The position numbers and the translations under genes were made by a program. From Cyclobacteriaceae bacterium (GTDB lineage: Bacteria > Bacteroidota > Bacteroidia > Cytophagales > Cyclobacteriaceae), in the NCBI GenBank assembly GCA_003565295.1, contig PXCO01000184.1, positions 1 to 64,000 of the forward strand: a stretch of DNA of 64,000 nt, written 5' to 3'. Shown piece by piece: positions 25,706 through 35,526 of this stretch (the stretch's first letter is position 1; each line of letters begins with the position of its first letter). Under the pieces are notes generated by a model. That model did no database searches. It worked only from the letters and a program-made list of their open reading frames with translations, and was not told the origin of the DNA.

Positions 25706-28168
25706 TTATAAGTCTTTCAATAATTGTTCCAAACTCATCTCATCCTGGATCAAAACTTCGCGTGCCTTGCTTCCCTCAAAAGGTCCTACAATACCGGCTG
25801 CCTCCAATTGATCCACAATCCTACCGGCACGGTTATAACCCAGCTTTAATTTTCTCTGAATGAGTGAGGTACTTCCCTGTTGATGGATCACGATAAGCCT
25901 GGCAGCGTCGTCAAATAGTGGATCCCTATCGGTAAGGTCAATATCACCAATGCCCCCGTCGCCGTCTTCGCCCACAAACTCAGGCAACAGGTAGGCGTCA
26001 CTGTACCCGTTTTGCCCGCCAATCCAATCGCATAAGGCATCCACCTCCGGAGTGTCCAGAAAGGCACATTGAAGACGTATCACATCCGAACCCATGGAAA
26101 GCAGCATATCCCCCTGGCCTATGAGTTGCTCTGCCCCACCTGCATCCAGAATGGTCCGGCTATCTATTTTAGAGGTTACCCTAAATGAAAGGCGTGCCGG
26201 GAAATTGGCTTTGATGATACCAGTGATCACATTTACGGAGGGCCGCTGAGTGGCCACTACCAAGTGAATGCCAATTGCCCTGGCCAACTGCGCCAACCTG
26301 GCAATGGGTGCTTCTATTTCCTTGCCTGCGGTCATCATCAAATCCGCCAGCTCATCTATTACCAACACGATATATGGCATGAACTGGTGTCCGTTTTCGG
26401 GATTCAACTTCCTGGCTACAAATTTGGCGTTATACTCTTTGAGGTTCCTACAGCCGGCATCCTTTAACAGGTCATACCTGTTGTCCATTTCTATGCAAAG
26501 TGAGTTCAGGGTGTAAATCACTTTTTTAGTATCTGTGATGATAGCCTCTTCCGCATTGGGAAGCTTGGCCAGAAAGTGCCGCTCAATCTTATTGAACAGC
26601 GTCAATTCCACCTTCTTGGGATCCACCAATACCAGTTTGAGTTGGGAAGGATGCTTTTTATAGATCAAAGAGGCCAGGATCATGTTGAGGCCGACAGACT
26701 TTCCTTGCCCGGTTGCACCGGCCATCAAAAGGTGTGGCATTTTTGCCAAGTCCACCACAAACACCTCATTAGAGATGGTTTTACCCAAAGCTACAGGCAA
26801 ATCCTTGTCACTTTTCATGAACTTCTCCGTACCCAAAACTGATCTTGCCGCAACCAATTCCCGGTTTTTGTTGGGCACCTCAATACCAATGGTCCCCTTT
26901 CCCGGAATAGGTGCAATGATCCTAATTCCCAGCGCAGCAAGACTTAGAGCGATATCGTCTTCCAGGTTTTTAATCTTACTGATTTTCACGCCAGGATCGG
27001 GAATGATCTCGTATAGGGTAACGGTTGGCCCAATAGTGGCTTTTATCTCCTGTATGCCAATCTTGAAGTTGACCAAGGTCTCCACGATCTTATTTTTGTT
27101 TTCCTCCAACTCCTGTCGGGTCACCGTGACCTTCTGGTTGTCATACTCATTGAGTAAGTCCAAATTTGGGAATTGATAACGGGGTAAATCCAAGGTGGGA
27201 TCATAAGGATCGAGGTTTTCAACTTCATTGGCCTTTTTCTCCTCATGCGGGCCAGTTTCTATGGAGAAATTTTCATTTCTTGACTCCGGAAGCATTTCTT
27301 CCTCCACCTGTGTCTTATCCTCTACGTTGAAAGTAGGCTCTTCCCTTGTTTTGGGCTTGGAAGCCGAATTCTGATGAATCTTCCAGGTGCTCTCGTCATC
27401 CTGTTCGTCTTCTGATTCGGAAACGTCCTCATCTAGCCCTACTCTACTGTTTTCCACTAATTCAGTCTCTTCATCCTCCATATCCTCTTCAGATGCCGGG
27501 GGGGCATATGGTGCGGAAGGGACTTTTTCCGAAGATCCCCAGGCAAGGTCTTCCACATTAAAGAAAAACACCACAAATACCAGCAGGCTGGCGAAAATGA
27601 TAATGAGTGTACCCCATCCCAAAAAATCATTGGAAAGTTGGGCCAACTCATAGCCAAATCCCCCACTTAAAAAACCCAAAAAGTTATAGTCGTCCATCAT
27701 GTGAACAAAGTAGCCCATCAGCAGACCCAGCCAAACCACAAAGAAGGTGGCAAAAGCCGCATACCTGCTAATGGAAACCAGGGATTTTTTAAAGGATAGC
27801 CTAAACCCAATCAAAAAGAGGAGGGGGGGAATAAGCAAAGCACCCAAGCCAAACCACCTGAAAATAAAGTAATGTGACAACAGGGCACCTGTATATCCCA
27901 GCCAGTTTTCTACCTGTCCGGCACGGGTATGTATGGTTACCTCTCCATCGTCCACTACCAAGCTTTGGTCGGCCTGACCTGAAAAGAGGTAGCTCAAAAA
28001 GGCCAGTAAGAAGAAAACCCCGGCCATCATAAACAAGATGCCAAAGGAAATTCCCCATCGCTTATCTTTAAAAATCGCAAAGGATATTTTCTTCCTCGGA
28101 GCCTTGGTTTTTGCTACAGGTTTTTCCTTTTTCTTAAAAGTATCTTTCTTGTATGTGTTTGCAGCCAT
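25706..28168 (-). CDS. ftsK: DNA translocase FtsK/SpoIIIE
   Basis: About 820 residues: an N-terminal basic stretch, four or five membrane helices (about 35-210), an acidic linker (about 215-330), then the motor domain with Walker A GATGQGKSVGLN, Walker B VLVIDELADLMM and VATQRPSVNVITGIIKANFP, and a C-terminal winged-helix gamma domain (QRKLKLGYNRAGRIVDQLE) that reads KOPS-like sites. It pumps DNA at the division septum and helps XerCD resolve dimers; xerD is 1.2 kb upstream. I preferred ATG 28168 (MAANTYKKD) over 28183, as the shorter form begins with the expected basic sequence. Confidence 0.95.
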   Translation of the reverse strand: MAANTYKKDTFKKKEKPVAKTKAPRKKISFAIFKDKRWGISFGILFMMAGVFFLLAFLSYLFSGQADQSLVVDDGEVTIHTRAGQVENWLGYTGALLSHYFIFRWFGLGALLIPPLLFLIGFRLSFKKSLVSISRYAAFATFFVVWLGLLMGYFVHMMDDYNFLGFLSGGFGYELAQLSNDFLGWGTLIIIFASLLVFVVFFFNVEDLAWGSSEKVPSAPYAPPASEEDMEDEETELVENSRVGLDEDVSESEDEQDDESTWKIHQNSASKPKTREEPTFNVEDKTQVEEEMLPESRNENFSIETGPHEEKKANEVENLDPYDPTLDLPRYQFPNLDLLNEYDNQKVTVTRQELEENKNKIVETLVNFKIGIQEIKATIGPTVTLYEIIPDPGVKISKIKNLEDDIALSLAALGIRIIAPIPGKGTIGIEVPNKNRELVAARSVLGTEKFMKSDKDLPVALGKTISNEVFVVDLAKMPHLLMAGATGQGKSVGLNMILASLIYKKHPSQLKLVLVDPKKVELTLFNKIERHFLAKLPNAEEAIITDTKKVIYTLNSLCIEMDNRYDLLKDAGCRNLKEYNAKFVARKLNPENGHQFMPYIVLVIDELADLMMTAGKEIEAPIARLAQLARAIGIHLVVATQRPSVNVITGIIKANFPARLSFRVTSKIDSRTILDAGGAEQLIGQGDMLLSMGSDVIRLQCAFLDTPEVDALCDWIGGQNGYSDAYLLPEFVGEDGDGGIGDIDLTDRDPLFDDAARLIVIHQQGSTSLIQRKLKLGYNRAGRIVDQLEAAGIVGPFEGSKAREVLIQDEMSLEQLLKDL

Positions 28169-28230
28169 GACGCTGTAATGCATTAATGATCAACCTATAA
28201 ATTAGTACGAGTAATACCAACTTCCAACCT

Positions 28231-29271
28231 TTACGCCCGATAATAACGTGCTAACCCACGTTTAATTTTTTGCACCATCCCTGGGCCTTCATAGATCATG
28301 CCAGTATACACTTGAACCAGGCTCGCCCCAGCTTCAAGTTTTTCAATCGCATCCTGAACCGTAAATATCCCCCCAACCCCAATGATGGGAAAACTATTCC
28401 CCGACTTTGTGGCCAGGTACCTGATGACCTCTGTGCTTCTGGACCTCACTTTTGCACCGCTTAACCCTCCTGGGCCCACTTCATCAAGACTTGTGCTTGA
28501 GGTTTTAAGGTTTTCCCTTGAAATGGTGGTATTTGTAGCGATCACTCCATCCGTTTCAGTGTCACGAATAATTTCTACAATGTCATCCAACTGACCATCG
28601 GTAAGGTCAGGGGCAATTTTCAGTAAAATTGGCTTAGGGTCCGGTTTAGACTTGTTCGCACGGGCTACTGTGCTAAGCAAGGCTTTTAATGGCTCCTTCT
28701 CCTGCAATTCTCTTAGATTAGGTGTGTTTGGGGAACTAACGTTCACCACAAAATAATCCACGTAGGGATGTAAAGCTTCGAGGCAATACAAATAATCATC
28801 CGCAGCTTTTTCATTGGGGGTGATTTTGTTTTTCCCAATATTCCCTCCAATGATCACATTGCTCTTTTTTGTCTTCAGCCTTTCCACAGCTGCATCCACA
28901 CCACCATTATTAAATCCCATTCTATTGATAAGGGATTCGTCTTCTGGAAGTCGGAATAATCGCGGCTTGGGATTTCCCTCCTGTGGTTTTGGGGTTAAGG
29001 TGCCTATTTCAATGAACCCGAATCCCAATTTTGCCATTTCATCTATAAGCAGGGCATCCTTGTCAAACCCTGCGGCTAAACCTAGGGGGTTTTTGAAATT
29101 AAGCCCAAACAGCTTTCTTTCTAACCGTTTACTTTCAAAAGCGAAGTTTTTTTCGATCAATCTCCCAACTATTGGCCAATTAAAGACCCTTTTTATTAGC
29201 CGAAACGTAGAATGGTGTGCCTCTTCGGGGTCTTTATTGAACAATATAGGTTTGAAAAGCTGTTTGTACAC
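28231..29271 (-). CDS. pyrD: Dihydroorotate dehydrogenase (quinone), class 2
   Basis: A 346-residue FMN enzyme of pyrimidine synthesis that passes electrons from dihydroorotate to quinone at the inner membrane. Seen: an amphipathic N-terminal part that docks on the membrane (about 1-45), [13 protein letters not shown] (FMN binding, about 61-73), NRMGFNNGG, the catalytic Ser in [15 protein letters not shown] (about 180), [13 protein letters not shown], and GVGGI. The start codon is GTG at 29271; there is no ATG before the conserved N-terminus. The class 2 pattern fits a menaquinone-using respiratory chain. Confidence 0.95.
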   Translation of the reverse strand: MYKQLFKPILFNKDPEEAHHSTFRLIKRVFNWPIVGRLIEKNFAFESKRLERKLFGLNFKNPLGLAAGFDKDALLIDEMAKLGFGFIEIGTLTPKPQEGNPKPRLFRLPEDESLINRMGFNNGGVDAAVERLKTKKSNVIIGGNIGKNKITPNEKAADDYLYCLEALHPYVDYFVVNVSSPNTPNLRELQEKEPLKALLSTVARANKSKPDPKPILLKIAPDLTDGQLDDIVEIIRDTETDGVIATNTTISRENLKTSSTSLDEVGPGGLSGAKVRSRSTEVIRYLATKSGNSFPIIGVGGIFTVQDAIEKLEAGASLVQVYTGMIYEGPGMVQKIKRGLARYYRA

Positions 29272-29384
29272 GGCAATTTAAATTTAAGCGACCGCTAAAT
29301 TAGGGGATATTCCTGTAAATGGGGACGACATTTTTCAAAACTTGACTTTCATTGTTCCCAGATATAACTCAATAGCTGCGTTAG

Positions 29385-30281
29385 TTACTTTCTGGGGTGA
29401 AATTCGTTGATTACTTGGCGCAGGTAATCCCTATCCAAATGGGTATATATTTCAGTGGTGGTAATACTCTCATGCCCCAACATCTCCTGAACAGCTCTTA
29501 GATCCGCTCCCCCCTCGATCAAATGAGTGGCAAAACTATGCCTAAAAGTGTGAGGGCTCACCTTTTTCCTGATGCCGGTTTGCTCGGCCAATTTCTTAAT
29601 GATCAAAAAAACCATCACCCTTGTAAGCTGTTTTCCCCGCTTGTTAAGAAATACTATATCCTCATGGCCCTTTTCAATCTTCTGATGGTTCCTTACCTCC
29701 TCCATGTATATCTTCAAGTATTTCCGGGCATCTGATCCCATGGGCACCAGCCTTTCCTTGTTTCCTTTACCCAATACACGGATAAAGCCTATGTCCTCAT
29801 AGATGTAACTGATTTTTAAGCCAATCAATTCTGATACCCTCAGCCCCGAGCCATATAGCATTTCCAACATGGCACGGTTTCTATGGCCTTCTTTCGCCCC
29901 TAAGGGAATCGATTCTAGCATTTTCTCTATCTCAGGGTAGCTGAGGGTGTCCGGCAGTTTTCTCTTTAACTTCGGGGCTTCCAGCAGTACGGAGGGGTCA
30001 TCGTTGATTTTATCCTCATACATCAGGAACCTGAAGAAAGCCTTTATGCCCGATATGATCCTCGCCTGGGTGAAGGCAGAAATCTCAAGGTTTGCCAGTT
30101 CATGGACAAATGCTCTCAGATTTGCCAACTTCACCTCCTGAGGGGGCATGGATGGAAAATTTTTGCTAAAATAATTGGAAAGCTTTTGAACGTCTTGTTG
30201 ATAAGCCAAAATGGAATTCTCGCTGAGACCCCTTTCGATCTTAAGGTGATAGGCGAAAGCCCTTATTTCATTTTCCCACAT
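29385..30281 (-). CDS. xerD: Tyrosine recombinase XerD
   Basis: A 298-residue site-specific recombinase that resolves chromosome dimers at dif together with XerC. Seen: an N-terminal SAM-like DNA-binding domain (ERGLSENSILAYQQDV, about 16-31) and the catalytic residues Arg in YGSGLRVSELIGL, His-x-x-Arg in HTFRHSFATHL, His in LGHES and the nucleophile Tyr in TEIYTHLD. I chose ATG 30281 over a TTG at 30293 because it gives the usual XerD length. It is divergent from aroQ and may act with the FtsK encoded nearby. Confidence 0.93.
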   Translation of the reverse strand: MWENEIRAFAYHLKIERGLSENSILAYQQDVQKLSNYFSKNFPSMPPQEVKLANLRAFVHELANLEISAFTQARIISGIKAFFRFLMYEDKINDDPSVLLEAPKLKRKLPDTLSYPEIEKMLESIPLGAKEGHRNRAMLEMLYGSGLRVSELIGLKISYIYEDIGFIRVLGKGNKERLVPMGSDARKYLKIYMEEVRNHQKIEKGHEDIVFLNKRGKQLTRVMVFLIIKKLAEQTGIRKKVSPHTFRHSFATHLIEGGADLRAVQEMLGHESITTTEIYTHLDRDYLRQVINEFHPRK

Positions 30282-30408
30282 CTTCTCCCTCAATCTCCTC
30301 GTAAGAAATATTTACACTTCCAATAGATGCTTTGACTTGCATACAATCCCAGAAATATAGCTAATTTAAAACTTATTTCCCTTTTCGCCTTACAAATAAT
30401 TTCCATCT

Positions 30409-30428
30409 GGATCATTAGTTAATGATCC
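30409..30428. promoter_or_regulatory. Palindrome upstream of aroQ, candidate operator
   Basis: GGATCATTA and TAATGATCC form 9-bp arms with a 2-base centre. The palindrome lies immediately upstream of a TAAATTTG -7 element, over the expected -33 region, between the divergent xerD and aroQ genes. Confidence 0.5.
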
Positions 30429-30434
30429 ATTGCT

Positions 30435-30442
30435 TAAATTTG
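30435..30442 (+). promoter_or_regulatory. -7 promoter element of aroQ
   Basis: TAAATTTG matches TAnnTTTG exactly, 25 bases before the aroQ ATG. The -33 position falls inside the palindrome at 30409-30428 and has no clear TTG. Confidence 0.5.
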
Positions 30443-30467
30443 GCGGCAATTCAGACACCAAAACAGC

Positions 30468-30911
30468 ATGCCTTTGAAAATCATCATTATCAACGGTCCC
30501 AACTTGAATCTGCTTGGAAAACGGGAACCTGAAATTTACGGAAGCAGGACCTTTGAGGAGTTTTTCCAGGACTTAAAAAATAAATTCTCTCAACTTGACC
30601 TACATTATTATCAAAACAACGTAGAAGGTGAGCTGGTTAATAAACTCCATGAGGTAGGATTCAGCTTTGACGGAATATTGCTAAATGCAGGGGCTTATAC
30701 GCATACCTCAGTGGCCCTATCAGATGCCATTGCAGGCATTCAAACGCCTGTGATTGAAGTGCATATCAGTAATATTTATAAAAGGGAGGAATTTCGCCAT
30801 AAGAGCATTATCTCCAAAGAATGCATAGGCATGATTGCCGGATTGGGGCTTCCAGGTTATGAATTGGGCTTAAATTATTTCCTACAACATCACACATTCA
30901 ACAAAAAATAA
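30468..30911 (+). CDS. aroQ: Type II 3-dehydroquinate dehydratase
   Basis: A 147-residue small dodecameric dehydratase of the shikimate pathway (3-dehydroquinate to 3-dehydroshikimate). Seen: INGPNLNLLGKREPEIYG (about 7-24, with catalytic Arg and Tyr on the lid loop), NVEGELVNKLHEV, LLNAGAYTHTSVALSDAI (catalytic Asn, His), and EVHISNIYKREEFRHKS. Complete and of normal length. It is separated by only 3 bases from the aminotransferase gene downstream, so the two form an operon. Confidence 0.95.
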   Translation: MPLKIIIINGPNLNLLGKREPEIYGSRTFEEFFQDLKNKFSQLDLHYYQNNVEGELVNKLHEVGFSFDGILLNAGAYTHTSVALSDAIAGIQTPVIEVHISNIYKREEFRHKSIISKECIGMIAGLGLPGYELGLNYFLQHHTFNKK

Positions 30912-30914
30912 CAT

Positions 30915-31970
30915 ATGATTACCTTCGCACCCGGGCCATCCAAAGTATATGACCGCATACCCACCTATTTTCAAGATGCTTATGAGCAGGGCATCCTGTC
31001 TGCCAATCACCGCAGCGAAGTATTCATGAACCTTTACAGGGACACGGAGGAGACGCTAAAATTAAAACTCCGGGTACCTGCAAATTACAAATTGTTATTT
31101 ACCTCCTCCGCCACCGAAAATTGGGAAATCATTACTCAATCTCTGGTGCGCCATTCCTCATTTCATATTTTTTCAGGATCTTTCGGTAAAAAATGGTTTG
31201 GGTTTGCCAAGCATATCCTGAAAGATACCGATAAAATACAGCTCACCCCAGAGCAGGAGATTGAGGTAGATGAGCTCAACATTGGACAAGGGCATGATTT
31301 GATTGCCATTACCCAAAACGAAACCTCCAACGCGACCCAGGTGAAAATGGACACAATCGGTGCCCTGGGAAAGCAGTTTCCTGATAAAATGCTGGCCATT
31401 GATACCACCAGTTCCATGGCTGGTATTCATCTTGATTTTTCTTTGGCTGACATCTGGTACGCCTCCGTTCAAAAGTGTTTTGGCCTTCCGGCTGGCCTGG
31501 GTTTGTTAATCCTTTCGCCGAAAGCCATAGAAAAGTCCGAGGCCATTGGGGAAAAAGGAAGGTACAATAGCCTTAACTTTATGTTAGAAAATGCGGCCAA
31601 CTTTCAGACTCATTATACCCCTAACGTATTGGGTATCTATTTACTCAACCGTGTGCTGCATGACATGGAAGATATTAGGCAAGTACATGAGCATACCGAA
31701 AAGCGAATGAAGGCTTTGGAACAAATTGTGGCTCAATCCGGCTCATTAGAATTCCTGGTTAAAAATGATGCCACCCGAAGCAGGACTGTACTCGGAGTAG
31801 GGGGCAAGGAAACTTTTATTCAGCAAATCAAAAAGGATGCACTATCCGAAGGAATGCAATTAGGCAGCGGTTATGGTAATTTGAAGCCTATAAGTTTCAG
31901 GATAGCCAATTTCCCTGCGCTGACAGATGCTGAATTTAACCAATTGGCACAGTTCCTTGCCAGGTATTAA
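30915..31970 (+). CDS. Class-V aminotransferase, SerC-like
   Basis: A 351-residue PLP enzyme with the class-V fold. Seen: an N-terminal FAPGPSKV (as in SerC FNPGPA), LLFTSSATENWEII, NETSNATQV, AIDTTSSMAGI with the PLP-ring Asp, and the Schiff-base Lys in ASVQKCFGLPAG (about residue 188). It looks like the phosphoserine aminotransferase-like branch found in Bacteroidota; amino donor and acceptor cannot be fixed from sequence. Directly behind aroQ, it could work in aromatic or serine biosynthesis. No signal peptide, so cytoplasmic. Confidence 0.82.
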   Translation: MITFAPGPSKVYDRIPTYFQDAYEQGILSANHRSEVFMNLYRDTEETLKLKLRVPANYKLLFTSSATENWEIITQSLVRHSSFHIFSGSFGKKWFGFAKHILKDTDKIQLTPEQEIEVDELNIGQGHDLIAITQNETSNATQVKMDTIGALGKQFPDKMLAIDTTSSMAGIHLDFSLADIWYASVQKCFGLPAGLGLLILSPKAIEKSEAIGEKGRYNSLNFMLENAANFQTHYTPNVLGIYLLNRVLHDMEDIRQVHEHTEKRMKALEQIVAQSGSLEFLVKNDATRSRTVLGVGGKETFIQQIKKDALSEGMQLGSGYGNLKPISFRIANFPALTDAEFNQLAQFLARY

Positions 31971-32031
31971 TCCCGGTGCTCATGGCATAGATTGTAAAAG
32001 ATCCTTTTTATTCTATTGGATACAATTAAAA

Positions 32032-33735
32032 TCACCTGGTAGCAGACCATAACACTGCCTTATCAGTGGTGCGTCCATAATCGTCATGGGGGCCATGAAA
32101 ATATCCACTACCACCGTTGTACCGGGGAATTTGGTCCTGTTTTCCCGATAGTGCCGCTTCCAAGGCCAAAAGTGCCAGGGGCTCCACGGCACTTAGATTG
32201 GCGTAGAGGTGGTCCTCACTGGGAACGAATAATCCATTTACCCGACGGTGCTCAATGATATTTTCTCCTATGGTTTCCGCAAGCTCCTTGTAGGCCTGGG
32301 ATGGATGTGCTTGTATGATTTCTATAAGTCCGTAGATGGCCAAGGGGTCAGATTGGGTTGTGGCAAAATCCAATTTCATTGATTTACCGGGGGAGGTTCC
32401 CAAATCTCCCAGGCCATACCCTTTCCCCATTTCCCTAAGGGTTTGCCAAAGTCTTTCGTCCTCGCTTAGCCTATAGGCAAGGGCGTAAGACCAAAACAAA
32501 ATCATAGGTGCTTCATCAGCCTGGAAACGTTGGCCTTTTTTACCGAAATAACCATCTCTTTTAATGGCATAGCCCGTTAGGTCTGTGCCATCAGCCAAAA
32601 TAGGCTTCGCCAGGTTATTTTCACCATCATAGCCATATCTTGCCCAGGCCAGCATGCCATCAATGGTCCACTTCATTAATCTTTTGCCTTCTTCTCCCAA
32701 TTGCTCGGCCATCTGAAGCTGAATAATTGCATTGTTCCCATAAATGGCAGATGGGTTTCTGATGATATAGCCTTCTTTAGCCACTTCCCCAAAATCTGCG
32801 GCAAATTGGTTTTCTGCCCTGTCACCATAATTGGAAGTGGTGGGTAAGGGACCTTCGGCAGGTGGCGTATCCCTTCTTATTGGTTTGCTGTATTGATAGA
32901 CCCCGAGTTGAGTATCGGGATGCCGGGCATTCACGTATTGTTCCGCTAGTTTTAGGCTCCAGTCCAGGGCACCCTTTTCTCCGGTGAACTGATATAGAAT
33001 TAATCCTGCATAGATCAAATCAGTACCAGCGTTTATAAAAGTAAGCCCATCCCCTTCAAAAAAAGGAGGGGCACCCTCAAATTCATGCGCCCATAGCTTT
33101 CCCAACTCATCCTCGTAATGACCGTGCCTGTTCATGTCAAGTTTAGCCCAATCCAAAATATGGGCATTCCAAAAAGCTTTTATGAATTTTACCGTGGCCT
33201 CTGGGTCAACCTCGTACATCCATTCATAAAAGGGTAATGTAAATTTAAATTCATGTCTATATCCCTCTCCTACTGCTTCCCCAGAGGCCAAATCCAGAAA
33301 TCTGTGCCCACCCCAGTAGATAAGTCCGTTTTCGTGCTGCAAATTTTCGAAACCATATTGCATGGCAGACCGGGCTGCTGTGGCATAGGTTTTATCACCT
33401 GACAGTTTACTTAAGCCAACCAGCGTACGAAAAAAATTCTGTTGATTGGCCAGGTTGCTTGGAACCCATGTTTCCCCTTCATTTTTCCAAGTTACAGGCT
33501 GATAATCCGCTACGGCCAAACCATCCACAAACAAGGGAGTGGCAGTGTCTCTAAAGTCATCCCTGGCATGTTGGAGCGCTAAATCCGCAAATTCCTTTAC
33601 TGCTGCCAACCGCTCAGAAGGAGCGTAAGTATAAGAATGATCGGCGTAGGATATATGGTTTTGTCTGAGGGCAAATAGGGTTCCAAAAAGAAAGATCAAC
33701 GATATGACAAGCCCTTGGGTGATTTGGGTTTTCAT
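32032..33735 (-). CDS. Secreted alpha/alpha-barrel carbohydrate-active enzyme candidate (pectate-lyase-like)
   Basis: A 567-residue protein starting at ATG 33735, with a signal peptide (KTQITQGLVISLIFLFGTLFA). An in-frame start 9 codons earlier only lengthens the n-region. The mature part is helix-rich with conserved aromatic and polar turns: NLANQQNFFRTLVGLSKLSG (near 110), ENGLIYWGGHRFLDLASGE, YRHEFKFTLPFYEWMYE, FINAGTDLIYAGL and FHGPHDDYGRT. This pattern recalls (alpha/alpha)n-toroid lyases and hydrolases, and resembles proteins annotated as pectate lyases in marine bacteria, but I cannot assign a CAZy family with confidence. It lies near a nucleoside hydrolase, SusC/SusD and an alpha-L-rhamnosidase, supporting a carbohydrate role. 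Confidence 0.75.
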   Translation of the reverse strand: MKTQITQGLVISLIFLFGTLFALRQNHISYADHSYTYAPSERLAAVKEFADLALQHARDDFRDTATPLFVDGLAVADYQPVTWKNEGETWVPSNLANQQNFFRTLVGLSKLSGDKTYATAARSAMQYGFENLQHENGLIYWGGHRFLDLASGEAVGEGYRHEFKFTLPFYEWMYEVDPEATVKFIKAFWNAHILDWAKLDMNRHGHYEDELGKLWAHEFEGAPPFFEGDGLTFINAGTDLIYAGLILYQFTGEKGALDWSLKLAEQYVNARHPDTQLGVYQYSKPIRRDTPPAEGPLPTTSNYGDRAENQFAADFGEVAKEGYIIRNPSAIYGNNAIIQLQMAEQLGEEGKRLMKWTIDGMLAWARYGYDGENNLAKPILADGTDLTGYAIKRDGYFGKKGQRFQADEAPMILFWSYALAYRLSEDERLWQTLREMGKGYGLGDLGTSPGKSMKLDFATTQSDPLAIYGLIEIIQAHPSQAYKELAETIGENIIEHRRVNGLFVPSEDHLYANLSAVEPLALLALEAALSGKQDQIPRYNGGSGYFHGPHDDYGRTTDKAVLWSATR

Positions 33736-33847
33736 GGCTACTGGTGGTTTTGGGACTAACAATATATGAAAAAAGCCACTATTCCAACAGGTTACACTAA
33801 ACTTTTTGCCATATAAATTCCGAAAAAGGCTGTTTATCCATAGCCTT

Positions 33848-34519
33848 CTATTCTCTTATCAAATGCTTGTCGTATCCCCTATTGATTAGCTCCAAATAGG
33901 CTTCCCATACATGTTCTGGTATTTCCTGATAGGTTTGAAAGCCTTTATCGGGGTACAATTTTATCCGTTGCAGATCCCCAACCATAGCGTTTACCAAAGC
34001 TTCAAAACTTATGGCTTCATTGGGGTATTCGGCCATTTTAATTTGAGGGCTGGTTACCCTTACTGTTTTCTCCGGCCATTCTTGTTCAAATGTAGCCAGG
34101 CTGCGCCGCTCCATAAAAGGTTTCTGAACGATGATAAAGCTTTGTGGATTCAATCCTTTTTCCGCAAATAGTGATTTAGTGAACCTGAGGTTTTCCCCGG
34201 TGTTCGTGGAACGGTTTTCCACTAAAATACCTTCTGAAGGCACTCCCAAAGACAGGGCAATCTTGGCAAATTTATCCGCTTCCGCCTCGTCCCAATTGCC
34301 CTTGGTAAAATTTCCCAATCCCCCGGAGAAAACCAGCAAGGGGGCAAAGCCTTCTAGAAAAAGTTCGGCACCTCTTTCTGCCACCCTAATATCATTACTC
34401 CCTAATACCAAAATACAGTCTGCGGGCTCTAAGGTATGTTTGACATGATGATAGTCCCAAATTAGCTGGGCTAGTTCCTGTGTTTTATTCTTAAGGGTCT
34501 TCTCGTTGGTTTCATTCAT
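33848..34519 (-). CDS. YdcF family protein (DUF218)
   Basis: A 223-residue DUF218 protein with a Rossmann-like fold. Seen: DCILVLGSNDIRVAERGAEL (about 36-55), LLVFSGGLGNFTKG, and ENRSTNTGENLRFTKSLF, followed by IIVQKPFMERRSLATF. Family knowledge: YdcF binds S-adenosylmethionine in E. coli and others act in envelope metabolism, but a reaction is not established. The ATG overlaps the stop of the nucleoside hydrolase by 4 bases (34516-34519), so the two are translationally coupled and probably work together. No signal peptide. Confidence 0.88.
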   Translation of the reverse strand: MNETNEKTLKNKTQELAQLIWDYHHVKHTLEPADCILVLGSNDIRVAERGAELFLEGFAPLLVFSGGLGNFTKGNWDEAEADKFAKIALSLGVPSEGILVENRSTNTGENLRFTKSLFAEKGLNPQSFIIVQKPFMERRSLATFEQEWPEKTVRVTSPQIKMAEYPNEAISFEALVNAMVGDLQRIKLYPDKGFQTYQEIPEHVWEAYLELINRGYDKHLIRE

Positions 34520-35526
34520 TTTACAATCCTTTTATTTAGGTAATCGGCAAAAGGCCGATTGGTGTTTTCTTTCTGTTTTACATAGAAGTGGTTGCTTTGG
34601 GGAATTTCGGTATTCCATCTGCTTCCTACTTCTTCCTTGAATTCCAAATGGCCGTCGGGACCAAACTCAAGGAAATCCCCTAATCCTTCCACCGCAAAAA
34701 ACACCGCGGCCAGGTCCCAGCTTGGGCGCTGGTCTTGGAGGGTTTTCTTTTCCACATTCCAAAGCCAATCCCTGTAGGCAGTACGAACAATATTTCCCGG
34801 TGGTGTGGGCAAGAGTGACTTACCCGTCATCACCTGGGTACCTGCATCCACAAAATAAGCATCCGTGGGAATGTGTTCTACCACATAAGCGGTAAAGGGT
34901 GCGGTATTGTTAAAATAAAAATTCCAGTCTTTAACAAAGTGTTTTTCTTTGTTATATGCCCCCAGCGCACCTAAGGCCACCCAAGCTTTAACCTTTTGGC
35001 GAACTAGCTGCATGCCACTCAAGGGGGAAATAGTGTCGGCCTCCGATTTCAACAGATCATAAAGGCCTTTGGTATGTCCCACGGTAAGGTAGATGACGGA
35101 ATTATCTTCTGACTTAGAGAGCAGTTTACGGTTCAATAAGGTTTGATCTTCCACCTCATTGCTGTGTACGAAGGTATGGCCAAAGGCAATTTGGTCCTTT
35201 GCCAGTTTTTCCGCCTGCATCTTGTCCACTGGGTCGCCTACCTCTGGGTCATGGTTGGCACCGATCGGAATCTCCCCGCGCTCATAATAGGTGTTGATTG
35301 CCTGTATCACAGCCGCACCATAAGGAACAGTACCTGAACTGTAAATACATCCAAGGATTTCAGCTTTACCATTTTTTACATAATGATGCAACAATGCTAG
35401 TGCCCCCACATCATCACAATCCGAACCCATGTCCGTGTCAAAAATGATAGGAATGGGCTCAGCGGATAACTTGAGAATTGTTGGATGAAATATTGCCAAT
35501 AAAAAAAAGCAACAAAGTATTTTCAT
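34516..35526 (-). CDS. Secreted nucleoside hydrolase (IU-NH superfamily)
   Basis: A 336-residue enzyme that cleaves nucleosides to base and ribose. Seen: a signal peptide (ILCCFFLLAIFHPTILKLSA, about 3-22), then the calcium-binding motif FDTDMGSDCDDVGALALL (Asp cluster, about 29-46), and GANHDPEVGD near 94. The usual inosine-uridine hydrolases are cytoplasmic; the signal peptide points to periplasmic nucleoside scavenging, common in marine Bacteroidota. The C-terminal half is less conserved, so the substrate could be another N-ribosyl or glycosyl compound. It overlaps YdcF by 4 bases. Confidence 0.85.
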   Translation of the reverse strand: MKILCCFFLLAIFHPTILKLSAEPIPIIFDTDMGSDCDDVGALALLHHYVKNGKAEILGCIYSSGTVPYGAAVIQAINTYYERGEIPIGANHDPEVGDPVDKMQAEKLAKDQIAFGHTFVHSNEVEDQTLLNRKLLSKSEDNSVIYLTVGHTKGLYDLLKSEADTISPLSGMQLVRQKVKAWVALGALGAYNKEKHFVKDWNFYFNNTAPFTAYVVEHIPTDAYFVDAGTQVMTGKSLLPTPPGNIVRTAYRDWLWNVEKKTLQDQRPSWDLAAVFFAVEGLGDFLEFGPDGHLEFKEEVGSRWNTEIPQSNHFYVKQKENTNRPFADYLNKRIVK

